From Pandoraea oxalativorans (GTDB lineage Bacteria; Pseudomonadota; Gammaproteobacteria; Burkholderiales; Burkholderiaceae): a stretch of 64,000 bases of DNA. The stretch is from the NCBI RefSeq assembly GCF_000972785.3, contig NZ_CP011253.3:1054001-1118000 (forward strand), in the 5' to 3' direction. Shown piece after piece: positions 18,180 through 31,745 of the stretch. The position numbers were made by a program, and so were the translations under genes. Below the pieces are notes generated by a model. The model did no database searches and had not been told where the DNA came from. It saw only the letters and a program-made list of their open reading frames with translations. Numbering within the stretch: position 1 is the first letter of the stretch; each line of letters starts with the position of its first letter.

Positions 18180-18760
18180 GATCAGCCGTCAGGACGCCGC
18201 AGCGCCGGGTGTATGACGACCTCGGTCTCGTGTCGCTCTCGCCGTCCACGCCAAACACCGGTGCGGGCATTGCAACGCTGAATCCGATTCCGGAGATTCC
18301 GCCTGGCGACATCGATCTGATTGCCCCGCTGGGGACGGTCGATGCGGGCGAGGCGGGGATTCGTGTGTCGGGCAACGTCAACGTGGCTGCGCTACGGATG
18401 GTCAATACCGAGAACATTCAGGTGCAGGGTAAGTCGTTGGGCATTCCGACGATCGCGGCGGTGAACGTCGAGGCGCTGACCAATGCGAGTGCGACGGCGG
18501 CACAGGCGGCGTCGGCAGCGCAGGACGCGATGGCGCGCGATTGGGCATCGGTGCGACAGAACCAGTCGTCGATCTTAAGCGTGCGGATGCTCGGTGCCGG
18601 TGCGCAGACGGACAGGACAGGCAACCGCAAGCCGGTACCGGCAAGATGTTCCGCTACGACCCGGCGTCACCGGTGCGGGTGGTTGGGCAGATGAATCTCT
18701 CCGACGCGTAGGTGCAAGCACTGACGCCGACGGAGCGGAAGAATCTGATGCGCCGACCGT
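18180..18760 (+). pseudogene. Decayed C-terminal fragment of a filamentous-haemagglutinin-family protein
   Basis: The stretch from RVYDDLGLVSLSPS through PPGDIDLIAPLGTVDAGEAG and RVSGNVNVAALRMVNTENIQ resembles the repetitive C-terminal region of large secreted haemagglutinin-like adhesins. An in-frame stop lies just upstream near 18179. After GAGAQTDRTGNRKPV the frame is lost; the expected tail (MFRYDPASPVRVVGQMNLSD) continues in another frame to a TAG near 18710. The several thousand bases of N-terminus, signal peptide and TPS domain are absent. It is a remnant, not a gene. Confidence 0.7.
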
Positions 18761-19037
18761 TCTATATATAAGGGGGGAAGCGACCTTTCTCCCCTTCCTG
18801 CCTCCTTCTCCTGACCGGAGGGGGAGGATGCTGCGCAAGATTCTTGCGATTTTAAAAATAGTTTCACAAAGGGCTTGCGCTCGCCCACGAAGGTCATTAA
18901 TATTCCGTCTCTCGCAACGACAGCGACGCAGCGAAAGCGGCGACGAAGTTGAAGCGACGGGCTGGAAAGCCCGGTGGTTAGTGGTTTTGGAGCTTGCGAG
19001 TCGCTACGGCGACGAACGAAGAAAGCGAAAAAAACTG

Positions 19038-19066
19038 TTGACGACGACGAGAAGCTGCGACATAAT
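19038..19066 (+). promoter_or_regulatory. rrn P1 promoter
   Basis: The -35 box TTGACG (19038-19043) and the -10 box CATAAT (19061-19066) are separated by exactly 17 bases. The start is predicted near 19073, about 270 bases ahead of 16S, a normal distance for an rrn P1. Confidence 0.75.
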
Positions 19067-19150
19067 CTCACTTCTCTGCTGCTGATGCAGCGACGCAGAA
19101 AACGAAGCGACGGCGCGGTAGTTGAGCGACGAAGTTAAGTCAGATGCGAT

Positions 19151-19164
19151 TGATCTTTAAAAAT
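19151..19164 (+). promoter_or_regulatory. Leader boxA antitermination element
   Basis: TGATCTTTAAAAAT in the 16S leader resembles the NusB/NusE-binding boxA core (TGCTCTTTAACA). It lies after the P1 start, where antitermination complexes load. Confidence 0.6.
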
Positions 19165-19344
19165 TAAACAACCGATAAGTGTGGGCACTCGATGAATGGT
19201 GCGTCTGCTTCGGCAGATAAGCTTTAAATTTATTGAGGCTCACATAGTAATAGGTAAGTTAAGTAATTAACTTGTCAGCATACTTTGAGAGCGACCGGTT
19301 CGAGTGATTTATCACGAAAAACCGAAAACAGTAACAGGTTTAAA

Positions 19345-20877
<1,533 letters not shown>

Positions 20878-20938
20878 GAGCATGCACTGGAAGTTGAGTG
20901 TTCACGCTTATCGGTTGTTGACTGCGTAGATCTAAGTC

Positions 20939-21015
20939 GGGTCTATAGCTCAGTTGGTTAGAGCACCGTCTTGATAAGGCGGGGGTCGATGGTTCGAGTC
21001 CATCTAGACCCACCA
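20939..21015 (+). tRNA. tRNA-Ile (GAT)
   Basis: 77-base cloverleaf with CCA encoded. Acceptor GGGTCTA pairs with TAGACCC, the anticodon loop is TTGATAA, and the T loop GGTTCGAGTCC is standard. It lies in the 16S-23S spacer. Confidence 0.97.
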
Positions 21016-21066
21016 AGCTTTTAACCACTGTGCGATAGACTCAAGTGGTGGTAAGTCGGCTTGATT

Positions 21067-21142
21067 GGGGGATTAGCTCAGCTGGGAGAGCACCTGCTTT
21101 GCAAGCAGGGGGTCGTCGGTTCGATCCCGTCATCCTCCACCA
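21067..21142 (+). tRNA. tRNA-Ala (TGC)
   Basis: 76-base cloverleaf with CCA encoded. Acceptor GGGGGAT pairs with ATCCTCC through one G-T wobble, and the anticodon loop is TTTGCAA. Second tRNA of the rrn spacer. Confidence 0.97.
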
Positions 21143-21259
21143 AAAACCTTAGATCGCATCGATGTCAGTCAAAAGCGCTTTACGTCTGTAGTCCAATCCC
21201 TCGTGATGAATTACAAGCTGAGTGAAAGCTTTTGAATGACAGCAATGTCATGCAGTTTA

Positions 21260-21272
21260 TGTTCTTTAACAA
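21260..21272 (+). promoter_or_regulatory. Spacer boxA before 23S
   Basis: TGTTCTTTAACAA is a near-perfect boxA antitermination site, in the usual place between tRNA-Ala and 23S. The rest of the 21143-21447 spacer shows no other feature except the strands that pair to form the 23S processing stem. Confidence 0.75.
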
Positions 21273-21447
21273 TTTGGAAGAAGAAGTAGTACAACGGAAG
21301 CGCGTTAGAGATGGCGCGTGGAAATTGTACGGGTTGTGATTGTATCAACCAGTATTTAAGTGATCGAAAGATGACTTGGAATACGGCACAACGCGAATAC
21401 TCAACCTGTAGCGAATGTCCTGCTTCGGCAAGACACACTCGTTATAG

Positions 21448-24325
<2,878 letters not shown>

Positions 24326-24452
24326 ATAACCAGTGTGTTTTTCCTGGTGTGAGTATCGCTGTGCCGATACACTCACAACCCACAAGAATTGTTGTACTAC
24401 GCTTCTTCCGAATTGGTTTTGCTGACCCATGTCAGCAGAACATACAAGTTAA

Positions 24453-24566
24453 GCCTGATGACCATAGCGAGTTGGAACCACCCCTTCCCATCCCGAACAG
24501 GACCGTGAAACGACTCCACGCCGATGATAGTGCGGATACCCGTGTGAAAGTAGGTAATCGTCAGGC
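24453..24566 (+). rRNA. rrf: 5S ribosomal RNA
   Basis: The terminal helix GCCTGA...TCAGGC encloses about 114 bases with the conserved CCATCCCGAACAGG loop (about 24489) and GTGAAAGTAGG (24543). Confidence 0.95.
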
Positions 24567-24573
24567 TCCCCTT

Positions 24574-24609
24574 AAAAACCCCTTGCTACTCACGTAGCAA
24601 GGGGTTTTT
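24574..24609 (+). terminator. rrn operon terminator
   Basis: A perfect 16-base stem AAAAACCCCTTGCTAC / GTAGCAAGGGGTTTTT with loop TCAC, ending in T5, directly after 5S. Confidence 0.93.
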
Positions 24610-25149
24610 GCTTTTGGGGCGTGCATTTGTACACGAAGCCAGCGCGCCGTCAGTTTCCAGGTGTGGCTTTCCTCTTCAACAGTGTTTGTTCGACTGCAGG
24701 TCCGAGGTAACGGGGCCGCTAACGCCACGATCCAGTCTCCAGATTGACCCCAGCGATCGGCCAATCAGGCTCGGTTGCCTTAACAGGGTGTGCCTTGGTT
24801 CAAAGCTTCGGGCATGCTGAGCCGTCTGGCACCTCATTTCCCGATGGGTTGTGAATCCCACGCGGCTATCGCTAGGCAGCAAGTGCCGATTGCCTAGGGC
24901 TGAGACGTCTGGTCGTTTCACATCGTTACGGATTGATCTCGCAGATTGATTACCCGCGTCGAGGTCACAACGACTGGTGCTTCGTTCTGCGCTGCGCTAG
25001 GTGGGGCCCGGAAGCATGCGTTGACCGCATTCAACTGCATTGGTCGCTCCGATTTCCACGACGCCTCTCGGTGATCTTTGCGAGACGGCATAATCGCCAG
25101 CGTGAGTGTCCACGCGAACCCGTACAGTCGGCTTGCCCGTGTGTAAAGC
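24610..25149. other. Intergenic region between rrn and IS66, no gene seen
   Basis: Several short frames exist on both strands but none shows a recognisable motif or good ribosome site. The sequence is contiguous in origin with 27730 onward, since IS66 was inserted here (duplicated TGTAAAGC at 25142-25149 and 27722-27729). Joining the two sides gives no clear gene either. Confidence 0.4.
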
Positions 25150-25204
25150 GTAAGCACTCGATGTGTACCGTAGATCGGGTTGTTGACGCGCCGGTAAATG
25201 GCGG

Positions 25205-26791
25205 TTAGCGAATGGGCTCGATCTTGGCGGTGTCAGGCAGTTGCTGCGCCACATTCCATGGCAGCAACTCGTCGATCCGATTGGCCGGATGATCGGCAAT
25301 GCGCTCGAGCACGTGGGCGAGGTAGGCTTCCGGGTTGATGCCGTTCAAGCGTGCCGTACCGATGAGGCTGTACATCGCCGCAGCACGCTCACCGCCCGAA
25401 TCAGCGCCAGCAAACAGATAATTGCGGCGGCCAATCGCCACGCCGCGCAGCGCACGCTCGGCAATCAGATTGTCGATCTCCGCTTGCCCGTCCTCGCAGT
25501 AATAGGCGAGTGCAGGCCAGCGGTTCAGAGAATACTGAATCGCTTTGGTCGTGTCGGATTTGGCCGAGAGCATGGGCAATACCGACTCGTACCATTGTCG
25601 CAGTGCCTCGAGTCGCGGTACCGCCCGAGTTTGGCGCACCTGCCGTCGTTCATCAGGCGGCTTACCCCGGATTTCGGCTTCTATGCGATATAGCTCGCCG
25701 ATGCGGTGCAGCGCTTCTTCTGTAATGGCGCTGGGGCGTACCGCATGCAGGTCGTAGATCTTGCGTCGCGCGTGCGCCATGCACGCCGCTTCGCGGATGC
25801 TGCCGTCCTCAAAGAGCGGCGCGTAACCGGCAAACGCATCGGCTTGCAGCACCCCGCTAAAGCTTGCCAGATGTCGCTGTGGGTGCTCACCACGCCGATC
25901 CGACGTGTAGGCAAACCACACCGCGGGCGCCTCATCCGAGCCGCACGGCCGGTCGTCACGCACGTACACCCAGAGCCGTCCGGTCTTTGTGCTGCCTCGC
26001 CCGGGCTCTAACACCGGTAATGGTGTGTCATCGCCGTGGACCTTGGTGCCGCCCAGCGCGTAGGCTCGCACGGCGTCTACCAGTGGATCGAGCAACCAGC
26101 AAACACGCCCCAGCCAATGCCCCATCTGCCCGGCCTCGAGTTCCACGCCGTCACGGGCATAGATTGCCTGCTGGCGGTACAGCGGTTGGTGGTCGAGGAA
26201 TTTGCTGGTGATAATGTGTGCGAGCAGATTGGGGCCGGCCACGCCACGCTCAATCGGGCGACTCGGTGCCGGCTGCTGCACAATCGTGTCGCAGCACGCA
26301 CAAGCGAGCTTGGGGCGGCGGTGGCGAATCACACGGAAGTGCGCTCGCACGTATTCGAGCTGCTCCGAGACGTCTTCGCCCAGCGGCTTGAGGTTACCAC
26401 CGCAGGCCGGGCAATCGTCTGCCTCGGGTAGGTAGACGCGCACTTCGCGCTCGAGGTGCTCCGGCAGCGCCTGGCGCTCGACTCGGACTTTTGCCTGGGA
26501 CTTGATCGGCGTGGCCGCCTCGGTGGCACCTTCGTCGGCCTGCAGATCTTCCAGGCGCAGCTCAAGCTGTTCGATCTGACGCGCCAGTTTCTCCGACTTT
26601 CGTCCAAACTGCATACGCTTGAGTTTGTCGATGAGCAGCTTCAAATGCGCAATCTCTTGCTCGCGCGATGTGAGGCGCGTCTGCAGCTCGGCGAGCTGTG
26701 TTTCGCGTTCGTGCAAAACCTGCTGGCTAGCCAACACCAACGCCTTGAGGGCATCGATGTCGTCAGGCAGATTGGCGCGGGAGAAGCTCAT
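25205..26791 (-). CDS. tnpC: IS66 transposase TnpC
   Basis: A 528-residue DDE transposase. The N-terminal coiled coil (residues about 15-90) is followed by a zinc-finger-like part (DCPACGGNLKPLG and KLACACCDTIVQQ) and the catalytic core: KVHGDDTPLPVLEPG supplies the first Asp, SGVLQADAFAGYAPLFEDG the second, and ERALRGVAIGRRNYLFAGAD the region of the Glu. The C-terminal IS66_C segment ends with HPANRIDELLPWN. The full length is normal for the family. Confidence 0.95.
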   Translation of the reverse strand: MSFSRANLPDDIDALKALVLASQQVLHERETQLAELQTRLTSREQEIAHLKLLIDKLKRMQFGRKSEKLARQIEQLELRLEDLQADEGATEAATPIKSQAKVRVERQALPEHLEREVRVYLPEADDCPACGGNLKPLGEDVSEQLEYVRAHFRVIRHRRPKLACACCDTIVQQPAPSRPIERGVAGPNLLAHIITSKFLDHQPLYRQQAIYARDGVELEAGQMGHWLGRVCWLLDPLVDAVRAYALGGTKVHGDDTPLPVLEPGRGSTKTGRLWVYVRDDRPCGSDEAPAVWFAYTSDRRGEHPQRHLASFSGVLQADAFAGYAPLFEDGSIREAACMAHARRKIYDLHAVRPSAITEEALHRIGELYRIEAEIRGKPPDERRQVRQTRAVPRLEALRQWYESVLPMLSAKSDTTKAIQYSLNRWPALAYYCEDGQAEIDNLIAERALRGVAIGRRNYLFAGADSGGERAAAMYSLIGTARLNGINPEAYLAHVLERIADHPANRIDELLPWNVAQQLPDTAKIEPIR

Positions 26792-26849
26792 GACGTAAGC
26801 CTATCGCCCAGAGCACCCGTTGCCTATCGGATATCTCCTAAAAAATACG

Positions 26850-27197
26850 TTATCTCGCACTGCGTGGGCGAGCCGCGTCGATGGGCTCGCGCCAATCGAA
26901 CCCTTCAAGCAAGAGTGAGAGCTGCGCAGTGGTGAGTGCCACGACACCACCATCGGCCCGTGGCCACGCGAATCGCCCCTTCTCCAGCCGCTTGGCCAGC
27001 AGGCACAGCCCGCCATCGCTCCAGTACAGGGCCTTGAGCAGATCACCGCGCCGGCCACGAAACAGAAAGATGTGCCCCGAGAACGGGTCCTTTTGCAGCA
27101 CCAACTCGACCTTGGCTGCCAGGCTATTAAAGCCGCAGCGCATATCCGTGACGCCAGCGGCAATCCACACCCGCGTGTTCGAGGGCAACCCGATCAT
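26850..27197 (-). CDS. tnpB: IS66 accessory protein TnpB
   Basis: A 115-residue Orf2-type IS66 protein: [39 protein letters not shown] and [17 protein letters not shown] are the family hallmarks. It is required for transposition together with TnpA, with an unclear biochemical role. ATG 27197 overlaps the tnpA stop as ATGA, so start choice is firm. Confidence 0.93.
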   Translation of the reverse strand: MIGLPSNTRVWIAAGVTDMRCGFNSLAAKVELVLQKDPFSGHIFLFRGRRGDLLKALYWSDGGLCLLAKRLEKGRFAWPRADGGVVALTTAQLSLLLEGFDWREPIDAARPRSAR

Positions 27198-27652
27198 GTG
27201 CGTAGCTCCGAGATCAACTCGCGCAGTAACTCCAAACTCAGCGGACCATCGAAGCGCATTGTGCCGCCACGCATCACCAACTCGATCTTCCCCTCGTGCC
27301 GCAATGAACATCGTGAGGTCGGGACTGCTTGGTCTGCCGACGGCGTGGGGATACCAACGAGAGCCTTCGTGATCGTCACGGGAACAAACTCGGTCACCGA
27401 AGCCGCAGAACTCTGGCGAGTAACAAGCTCAGGCGTGACATCACCGTAAGCGCCAGCCAGATAATGCCGGCGCCATTTGAATAACAAGTTGGCGTTGATG
27501 CCTGCCTTGCGCGCCGTCAAAGCAACCGACGCACCTGGCCTTAACGTTGCCTCAACCGTTGCGCGCTTGAACTCCATTGAGAAATTCGCTCGTCGGTAAG
27601 GTACCGCTTCCACAGCCACACTCAAAACCTTGTCCACTTTTGCGCCCACCAT
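27194..27652 (-). CDS. tnpA: IS66 accessory protein TnpA
   Basis: A 152-residue protein with an HTH_8-like DNA-binding region: [20 protein letters not shown] and [18 protein letters not shown]. The rest is low-complexity until the C-terminal helix ([15 protein letters not shown]). ATG 27652 is chosen; a TTG six codons upstream is possible. Coupled to tnpB by a 4-base overlap. Confidence 0.88.
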   Translation of the reverse strand: MVGAKVDKVLSVAVEAVPYRRANFSMEFKRATVEATLRPGASVALTARKAGINANLLFKWRRHYLAGAYGDVTPELVTRQSSAASVTEFVPVTITKALVGIPTPSADQAVPTSRCSLRHEGKIELVMRGGTMRFDGPLSLELLRELISELRT

Positions 27653-27729
27653 TTCATTTGGTGGACGCAAAAGTACCCACAGACTCGCCTCCCATCAAGA
27701 CGGTACTCCTCGAGCCTTTACTGTAAAGC

Positions 27730-27933
27730 GCGGTTCTGCTCGAATAAATCTTGGGCCGCGTGCTCACGACGCGTCATTTTCATGAGCGAAATCCGGGCGT
27801 TCTGGCGAGCGATCGGAACGGGGGAATGACCCGCTAGGAGAGATGTTGTGAGTCGATGCACGTGGAAAGCGCTTATCGACTCACAGGTTGACGCTAAAAC
27901 TTATAGGATGTTGAGCACAGTAGCGGAGTTAAA
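27730..27933. other. Non-coding stretch between IS66 and IS256
   Basis: About 200 bases without a recognisable gene. A dyad TGTGAGTCGATGC / GCTTATCGACTCACA lies around 27846-27887 and may be an operator or a remnant terminus. This DNA was continuous with 24610-25149 before IS66 inserted. Confidence 0.35.
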
Positions 27934-29348
27934 GTCAAATCTGGTGTACGGGGCGTGAGCAAGATTAGGCGGCCAGGGGCTGCTGAGCCGGTGTGCTGTC
28001 GGTCACCGGCTCTCCATCCTTGAACGTCATCCCGTCAAGCATCGTCGCGATCTTTTCGGGGGCGCGGATGCGCCGCCACGAGTCTTCGGCCGACTCGATC
28101 AGCTTGAATGCCAGGCCGAGGAACGTCGCGCGCGAGACGCAGTTACGCGTGCGCTTGGTGCGGTGACGCACCGTCGCGAAGGTCGATTCAATCGGATTCG
28201 TCGTGCGCAGATGCTGCCAGTGTTCGGCCGGGAAATCGTAAAATGCCAGCAGCTCGTCGCGATCTTGCGTCAGCTTTTCGACCACCTTCGGATACTTTGC
28301 CGAGTGGGTATCAACGAAGTGATTGAAGGCAACCAGCGCTTCGGCACGCGTGGCGGCCATCCAAATGTCCTGCATCGCCTTTTTGGCGCGGGCCTGCTGC
28401 GATTTCGGCAGCGCGTTGAGCACGTTGCCCATCTTGTGGAACCAGCAGCGCTGATGCTTGGTCTGCGGGAACACTTCTTCCATCGCTGCCCAGAATCCCA
28501 TCGCACCATCTCCGCAAGCCAGCAGCGGCCCTGACTGCAGACCGCGCTTTTTCAGATCGAGCAGCAGTTCGGCCCACGACGCCTTCGATTCCCGATACCC
28601 GTCACTGATCGCCACACGCTCTTTCGTTCCGTCCGGTTTGACACCAATGATCACCAACAGGCACTGGCCGTCGGAATCGTCGCTGCGCACGCCGGTGTGA
28701 ATGCCGTCAGCCCACCAGTACACCCAGCGCGCCAACGACAACTCACGCTGATTCCACTGAGCATGCTCATCGGCCCATTGCGCCTTCAGACGACTCACCA
28801 CATTTGGCGACAGGCCGCTGACCTGGCCGCCCAGCATGATGCCCATGGCTTCGCTCATGTCGCCCGTCGAGATGCCTCGCAGGTACAGCCACGGTAGTGC
28901 GGCCGACACGCGTGCGGATTTGCGAACGTACGGCGGCACGACCGCCGAATTGAAGCGGATGCCCGAACCCGAGCGATCACGCACCTTCGGTACCCGAACC
29001 GGCACCGGACCGATGGCCGTGACGACTTCGCGCTCTGGTAGGTAGCCGTTGCGCACCACGGCACGCCGACCGTCGATCGACCTCACGTTGCTGTACTGTT
29101 CAAGCATGCTCGCCAGTTCCGCTTCGACTGCCTGCTCGATGATCTGCCGCGCGCCTTGCTGGATCAGTTCATCGAGCGCGCTCTTCGTTTGTGCTTTTCT
29201 GCCGTTCGTTTCTTTCATAATCTTCTTCATGGTGGTCGGGGCCGGCTCGCGCCGGCTTTGCTCGGTGTGCCTTCGACAAGCAACATTCTCAGCTAAACCG
29301 CCACCGCCTTCTCATATTTCCCAAAGCACCCCGTACACCAGATTCGAC
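27934..29348 (-). mobile_element. IS256-family insertion sequence
   Basis: The termini GTCAAATCTGGTGTACGGGG (27934) and GTCGAATCTGGTGTACGGGG (inward from 29348) form a near-perfect 20-bp inverted repeat around a full transposase gene. The flanking octamers (GAGTTAAA and AATAGCTC) do not match, so no target duplication is left. A 10-bp sequence CACAGTAGCG occurs at a short distance outside both ends, which could reflect a rearranged insertion. Confidence 0.9.
27965..29230 (-). CDS. IS256-family transposase
   Basis: A 421-residue mutator-type transposase: the N-terminal region binds the ends, and the core shows WADGIHTGVRSDDSDGQCLL with the first Asp, LLACGDGAMGFWAAMEEVFP with the second, and TTNPIESTFATVRHRTKRTR with the Glu. 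KHQRCWFHKMGNVLNALPKS is the family's C/D-x2-H signature. Full length for the group, with no stops. Confidence 0.95.
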   Translation of the reverse strand: MKKIMKETNGRKAQTKSALDELIQQGARQIIEQAVEAELASMLEQYSNVRSIDGRRAVVRNGYLPEREVVTAIGPVPVRVPKVRDRSGSGIRFNSAVVPPYVRKSARVSAALPWLYLRGISTGDMSEAMGIMLGGQVSGLSPNVVSRLKAQWADEHAQWNQRELSLARWVYWWADGIHTGVRSDDSDGQCLLVIIGVKPDGTKERVAISDGYRESKASWAELLLDLKKRGLQSGPLLACGDGAMGFWAAMEEVFPQTKHQRCWFHKMGNVLNALPKSQQARAKKAMQDIWMAATRAEALVAFNHFVDTHSAKYPKVVEKLTQDRDELLAFYDFPAEHWQHLRTTNPIESTFATVRHRTKRTRNCVSRATFLGLAFKLIESAEDSWRRIRAPEKIATMLDGMTFKDGEPVTDSTPAQQPLAA

Positions 29349-29391
29349 AATAGCTCACAGTAGCGTACGAATACTCGTTACGCCAATAACG

Positions 29392-29499
29392 CAGATTACC
29401 CAGATCACCCAGATCACCCAGATCACTCAGATCACTCAGATCACTCAGATCACTCAGATCACTCAGATCGCGCAGATCGCGCAGATCGCGCAGATCACG
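29392..29499. repeat. 9-bp tandem repeat, about 12 copies, each with GATC
   Basis: Twelve 9-base units of the form CAGATCACT follow one another without gaps. Variants run CAGATTACC, CAGATCACC (2), CAGATCACT (5), CAGATCGCG (3), CAGATCACG. Eleven contain GATC. The last unit overlaps the OPT gene stop codon (29495-29497). Because the unit is a multiple of three, copy changes would not shift frame; read on the minus strand it would encode repeating Asp-Leu-Ser/Arg. Confidence 0.93.
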
Positions 29500-31285
29500 C
29501 CGACCGCGTTGGCGACAGCACCCGGCGGACGATGACGACGCAGATGCCTGCGAAGACGAGCAGGGCGAGCCATTCCGACGTCGGGGCAAAGCCACTGCCG
29601 ACGATGGCCAGCGGGGCGTCGGAGCCGGTGAAGCCGACGACCATCGCCATCGCCACGCCCACCAGACTTTCACCGACAATCAGGCCCGATGCCAGCAACA
29701 CACCGCGTCGTTCAGCCGCTTCCGCATACGGTCCGAAGTCCTTTCCTTGTGCCTTGGCTCGCGCTTTCAGCACACGCTGCGAGATCCAACCCAGCACCGC
29801 ACCGATCACCAATACGGAGCCGATCGTCGGCGGCAGATAGATACCGATGCCTACCGCAATGACCGGGACACGCGCAACACCTCCACGCTTGGCCAACGCT
29901 GCATCAATCGCAATCAACGCTAGCCCCAGCACCGCACCGATGCCGAGCATCGACCAGTCGAGCCGGTGCGTGAAGATGCCCTTGGCAATCGCCGTCATCA
30001 GAATCGCCTGCGGCGCCGACAGTGCCTGCGACGGATCCATTCCCGCGCGCGGCAATGCATCGGTGAACCCGTAGGCGTTGTACAACAGGTTCAGCACTGG
30101 CGGAATCACCGCAGCACCTACGACACAGCCCACCAACAGCGCCACCTGCTGACGCCACGGCGTCGCGCCCACCAGCCAACCCGTCTTCAGATCCTGAAGG
30201 TTGTCGTTGGAAATCGTGGCAATGGCGATGACGGCAGCCGTCGTGAAGAGGGCCAACGCAATGGCGAGCTTGCTGCCGCCAGCGGTATCGAGCAGCCCGC
30301 TCGCCTGACTGACGCTCAGAATCAGCAGCGACACCAACACCACCGCAACGATCCCGATACCCGAAATCGGACTGGCAGACGATCCCACTAGCCCCGCCAT
30401 GTAGCCACATGCGGCTGCTACCAGAAAGCCGAAGACCACGGCGAACACGACGCTGCAAATCACCAGCGTGGCGATACCACCGAACGACAGCGGCGCATCC
30501 GCGAGGAACACGCCGAACGTCACGACCCACACGGCCACGCACAGCAACGTGAGACCGATCACCCAGTACGGCGACAGATCCTGCTCCGTGCGACCCAGCG
30601 CCTGTCCGTTACCAGCCTTACCTCGTGCGCCTCGCGCCTTGCCCAACGCCGTGAACGACGTCTTCACGCCATCGACCATCGGCTTTGCTAGCGTGATGAG
30701 TGTCCATATGGCCGCCACGCCGATCACACCGGCCCCAATGAACCGCACCTTGTGTTGCCACAGTCCATCCGCGAATGCCGTCATCGCCAGACCATCGGGA
30801 TTCGGTGTGATAGCTGTGAGCACCGGCACAGCAATACCCCAGGTGAGCACGAAGCCGAGCAGAATGGCCAGCCCCGACACGATGCCGATGAGATAACCGG
30901 CACCGATCAACGCGAGCGAGAAGCCGGTCGTCAGACGGAAGACCGCAGCGCCCGCCGGGATCCACGCGGTAATACTCTCGCCGAGGATCTTCAGGCCCGC
31001 CGTCGCAAACGCAAACAGCGCCGAGACGATCCCGCCGAAGGCAATCTCCCGCACGCCACTCGCTTCGTTACCCGTCGCTGTTTTCCCGCTGGGGGACGTC
31101 TTACCTTCGTCACCTTCACTGCCGACGCGCAGAATTTCCGCTGCCGCCACACCCTCCGGATACGGCAAGTCACTGTCGACCACCATCGCGCGACGCAACG
31201 GGATCGTGAACAGCACGCCAAGAATGCCACCCGACGCGCAGATCGCCAGCGTCAGGCCAAATGGAAAGCCCTGCCAGTGTCCGAT
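29495..31285 (-). pseudogene. OPT-family oligopeptide transporter, C-terminal part
   Basis: About 595 residues of an OPT-type integral membrane transporter, from HWQGFPFGLTLAICASGGIL through many hydrophobic helices to the stop at 29495. Internal landmarks are the cytoplasmic loop with GSEGDEGKTSPSGK and the segment SNDNLQDLKTGWLVGATPWR, which is conserved in bacterial OPT proteins. The first 99 residues are separated by an IS3-family element at 31286-32621. Removing the IS and one CCGAT gives a continuous frame of about 693 residues, the usual size. OPT members import peptides or metal chelates; the substrate here is unknown. Confidence 0.9.
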
Positions 31286-31379
31286 TGGAGCGGCCCCATG
31301 AAACACCGGACACAGCGACCCACTTACAATAACGGGTAGGCATAAGACTGTGTTTTTGACTAACACCAAGCAGGAAGTG

Positions 31380-31745
31380 ATGGAAGTGTTGACGGGCCCA
31401 GAGCGCCGGCGTCGCTGGACGGCGGAGCAGAAACTGTCGATGGTTCGCGAGAGTTTCGAACCGGGAAAATCGGTTTCAATGGTCGCGCGCCATTACGGCG
31501 TGAACCCGAACCAGCTATTCCACTGGCGCAAGCTGTACCAGGACGGTAGCCTGTCAGCGGTCAAGGCTGGCGAAGAAGTGGTTCCGGCATCGGAGTTGGC
31601 TGATGCGCTCAAGCAGATTCGCGAGCTGCAACGGATGCTCGGCAAAAAAACAATGGAGAACGAGATTCTCCGGGAAGCAGTTGAATACAGCCGAGCAAAA
31701 AAATGGATAGCGCACTCGCCCTTGCTGCCGGAGGACGGCCAGTGA
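31380..31745 (+). CDS. IS2-like transposase OrfA
   Basis: A 121-residue protein with a helix-turn-helix ([20 protein letters not shown] and [16 protein letters not shown]) and a coiled-coil C-terminus ([20 protein letters not shown]). ATG 31380 has AGGAAG just upstream. An A7 run at 31697-31703 allows a -1 slip into orfB, whose ATG lies at the slip site. Confidence 0.92.
   Translation: MEVLTGPERRRRWTAEQKLSMVRESFEPGKSVSMVARHYGVNPNQLFHWRKLYQDGSLSAVKAGEEVVPASELADALKQIRELQRMLGKKTMENEILREAVEYSRAKKWIAHSPLLPEDGQ

Larger units (their letters stand above)
18765..19344 (+). promoter_or_regulatory. rrn upstream and leader region
   Basis: No gene is visible here. The region holds the rrn P1 promoter (listed separately), an AT-rich stretch upstream of it at about 18830-18870 that could serve as an UP-like element, the leader with boxA at 19151, and short CGACGAAG-type repeats between 18930 and 19140. 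Confidence 0.5.
25150..27721 (-). mobile_element. IS66-family insertion sequence with 8-bp target duplication
   Basis: The 2572-bp element starts GTAAGCACTCGATGTGTACC (left) and GTAAAGGCTCGAGGAGTACC (right, inward). The 8-bp direct repeat TGTAAAGC flanks it at 25142-25149 and 27722-27729. It carries tnpA, tnpB and tnpC in the standard order on the minus strand, all intact. Confidence 0.95.

Noticed and set aside
20939..21142. Integration of a mobile island at the spacer tRNA genes
   Set aside because: Both tRNAs are whole and in their normal rrn context, and no repeated tRNA 3' end or integrase gene was found.
27916..29368. CACAGTAGCG repeats as the IS256 target duplication
   Set aside because: They are not adjacent to the inverted repeats (8 bases away on the left, 7 on the right), and the immediate flanks differ. 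They may be chance or part of a rearranged site.
29392..29499. CRISPR array
   Set aside because: The unit is 9 bases with no spacers between copies and no cas genes nearby. It is a simple tandem repeat.
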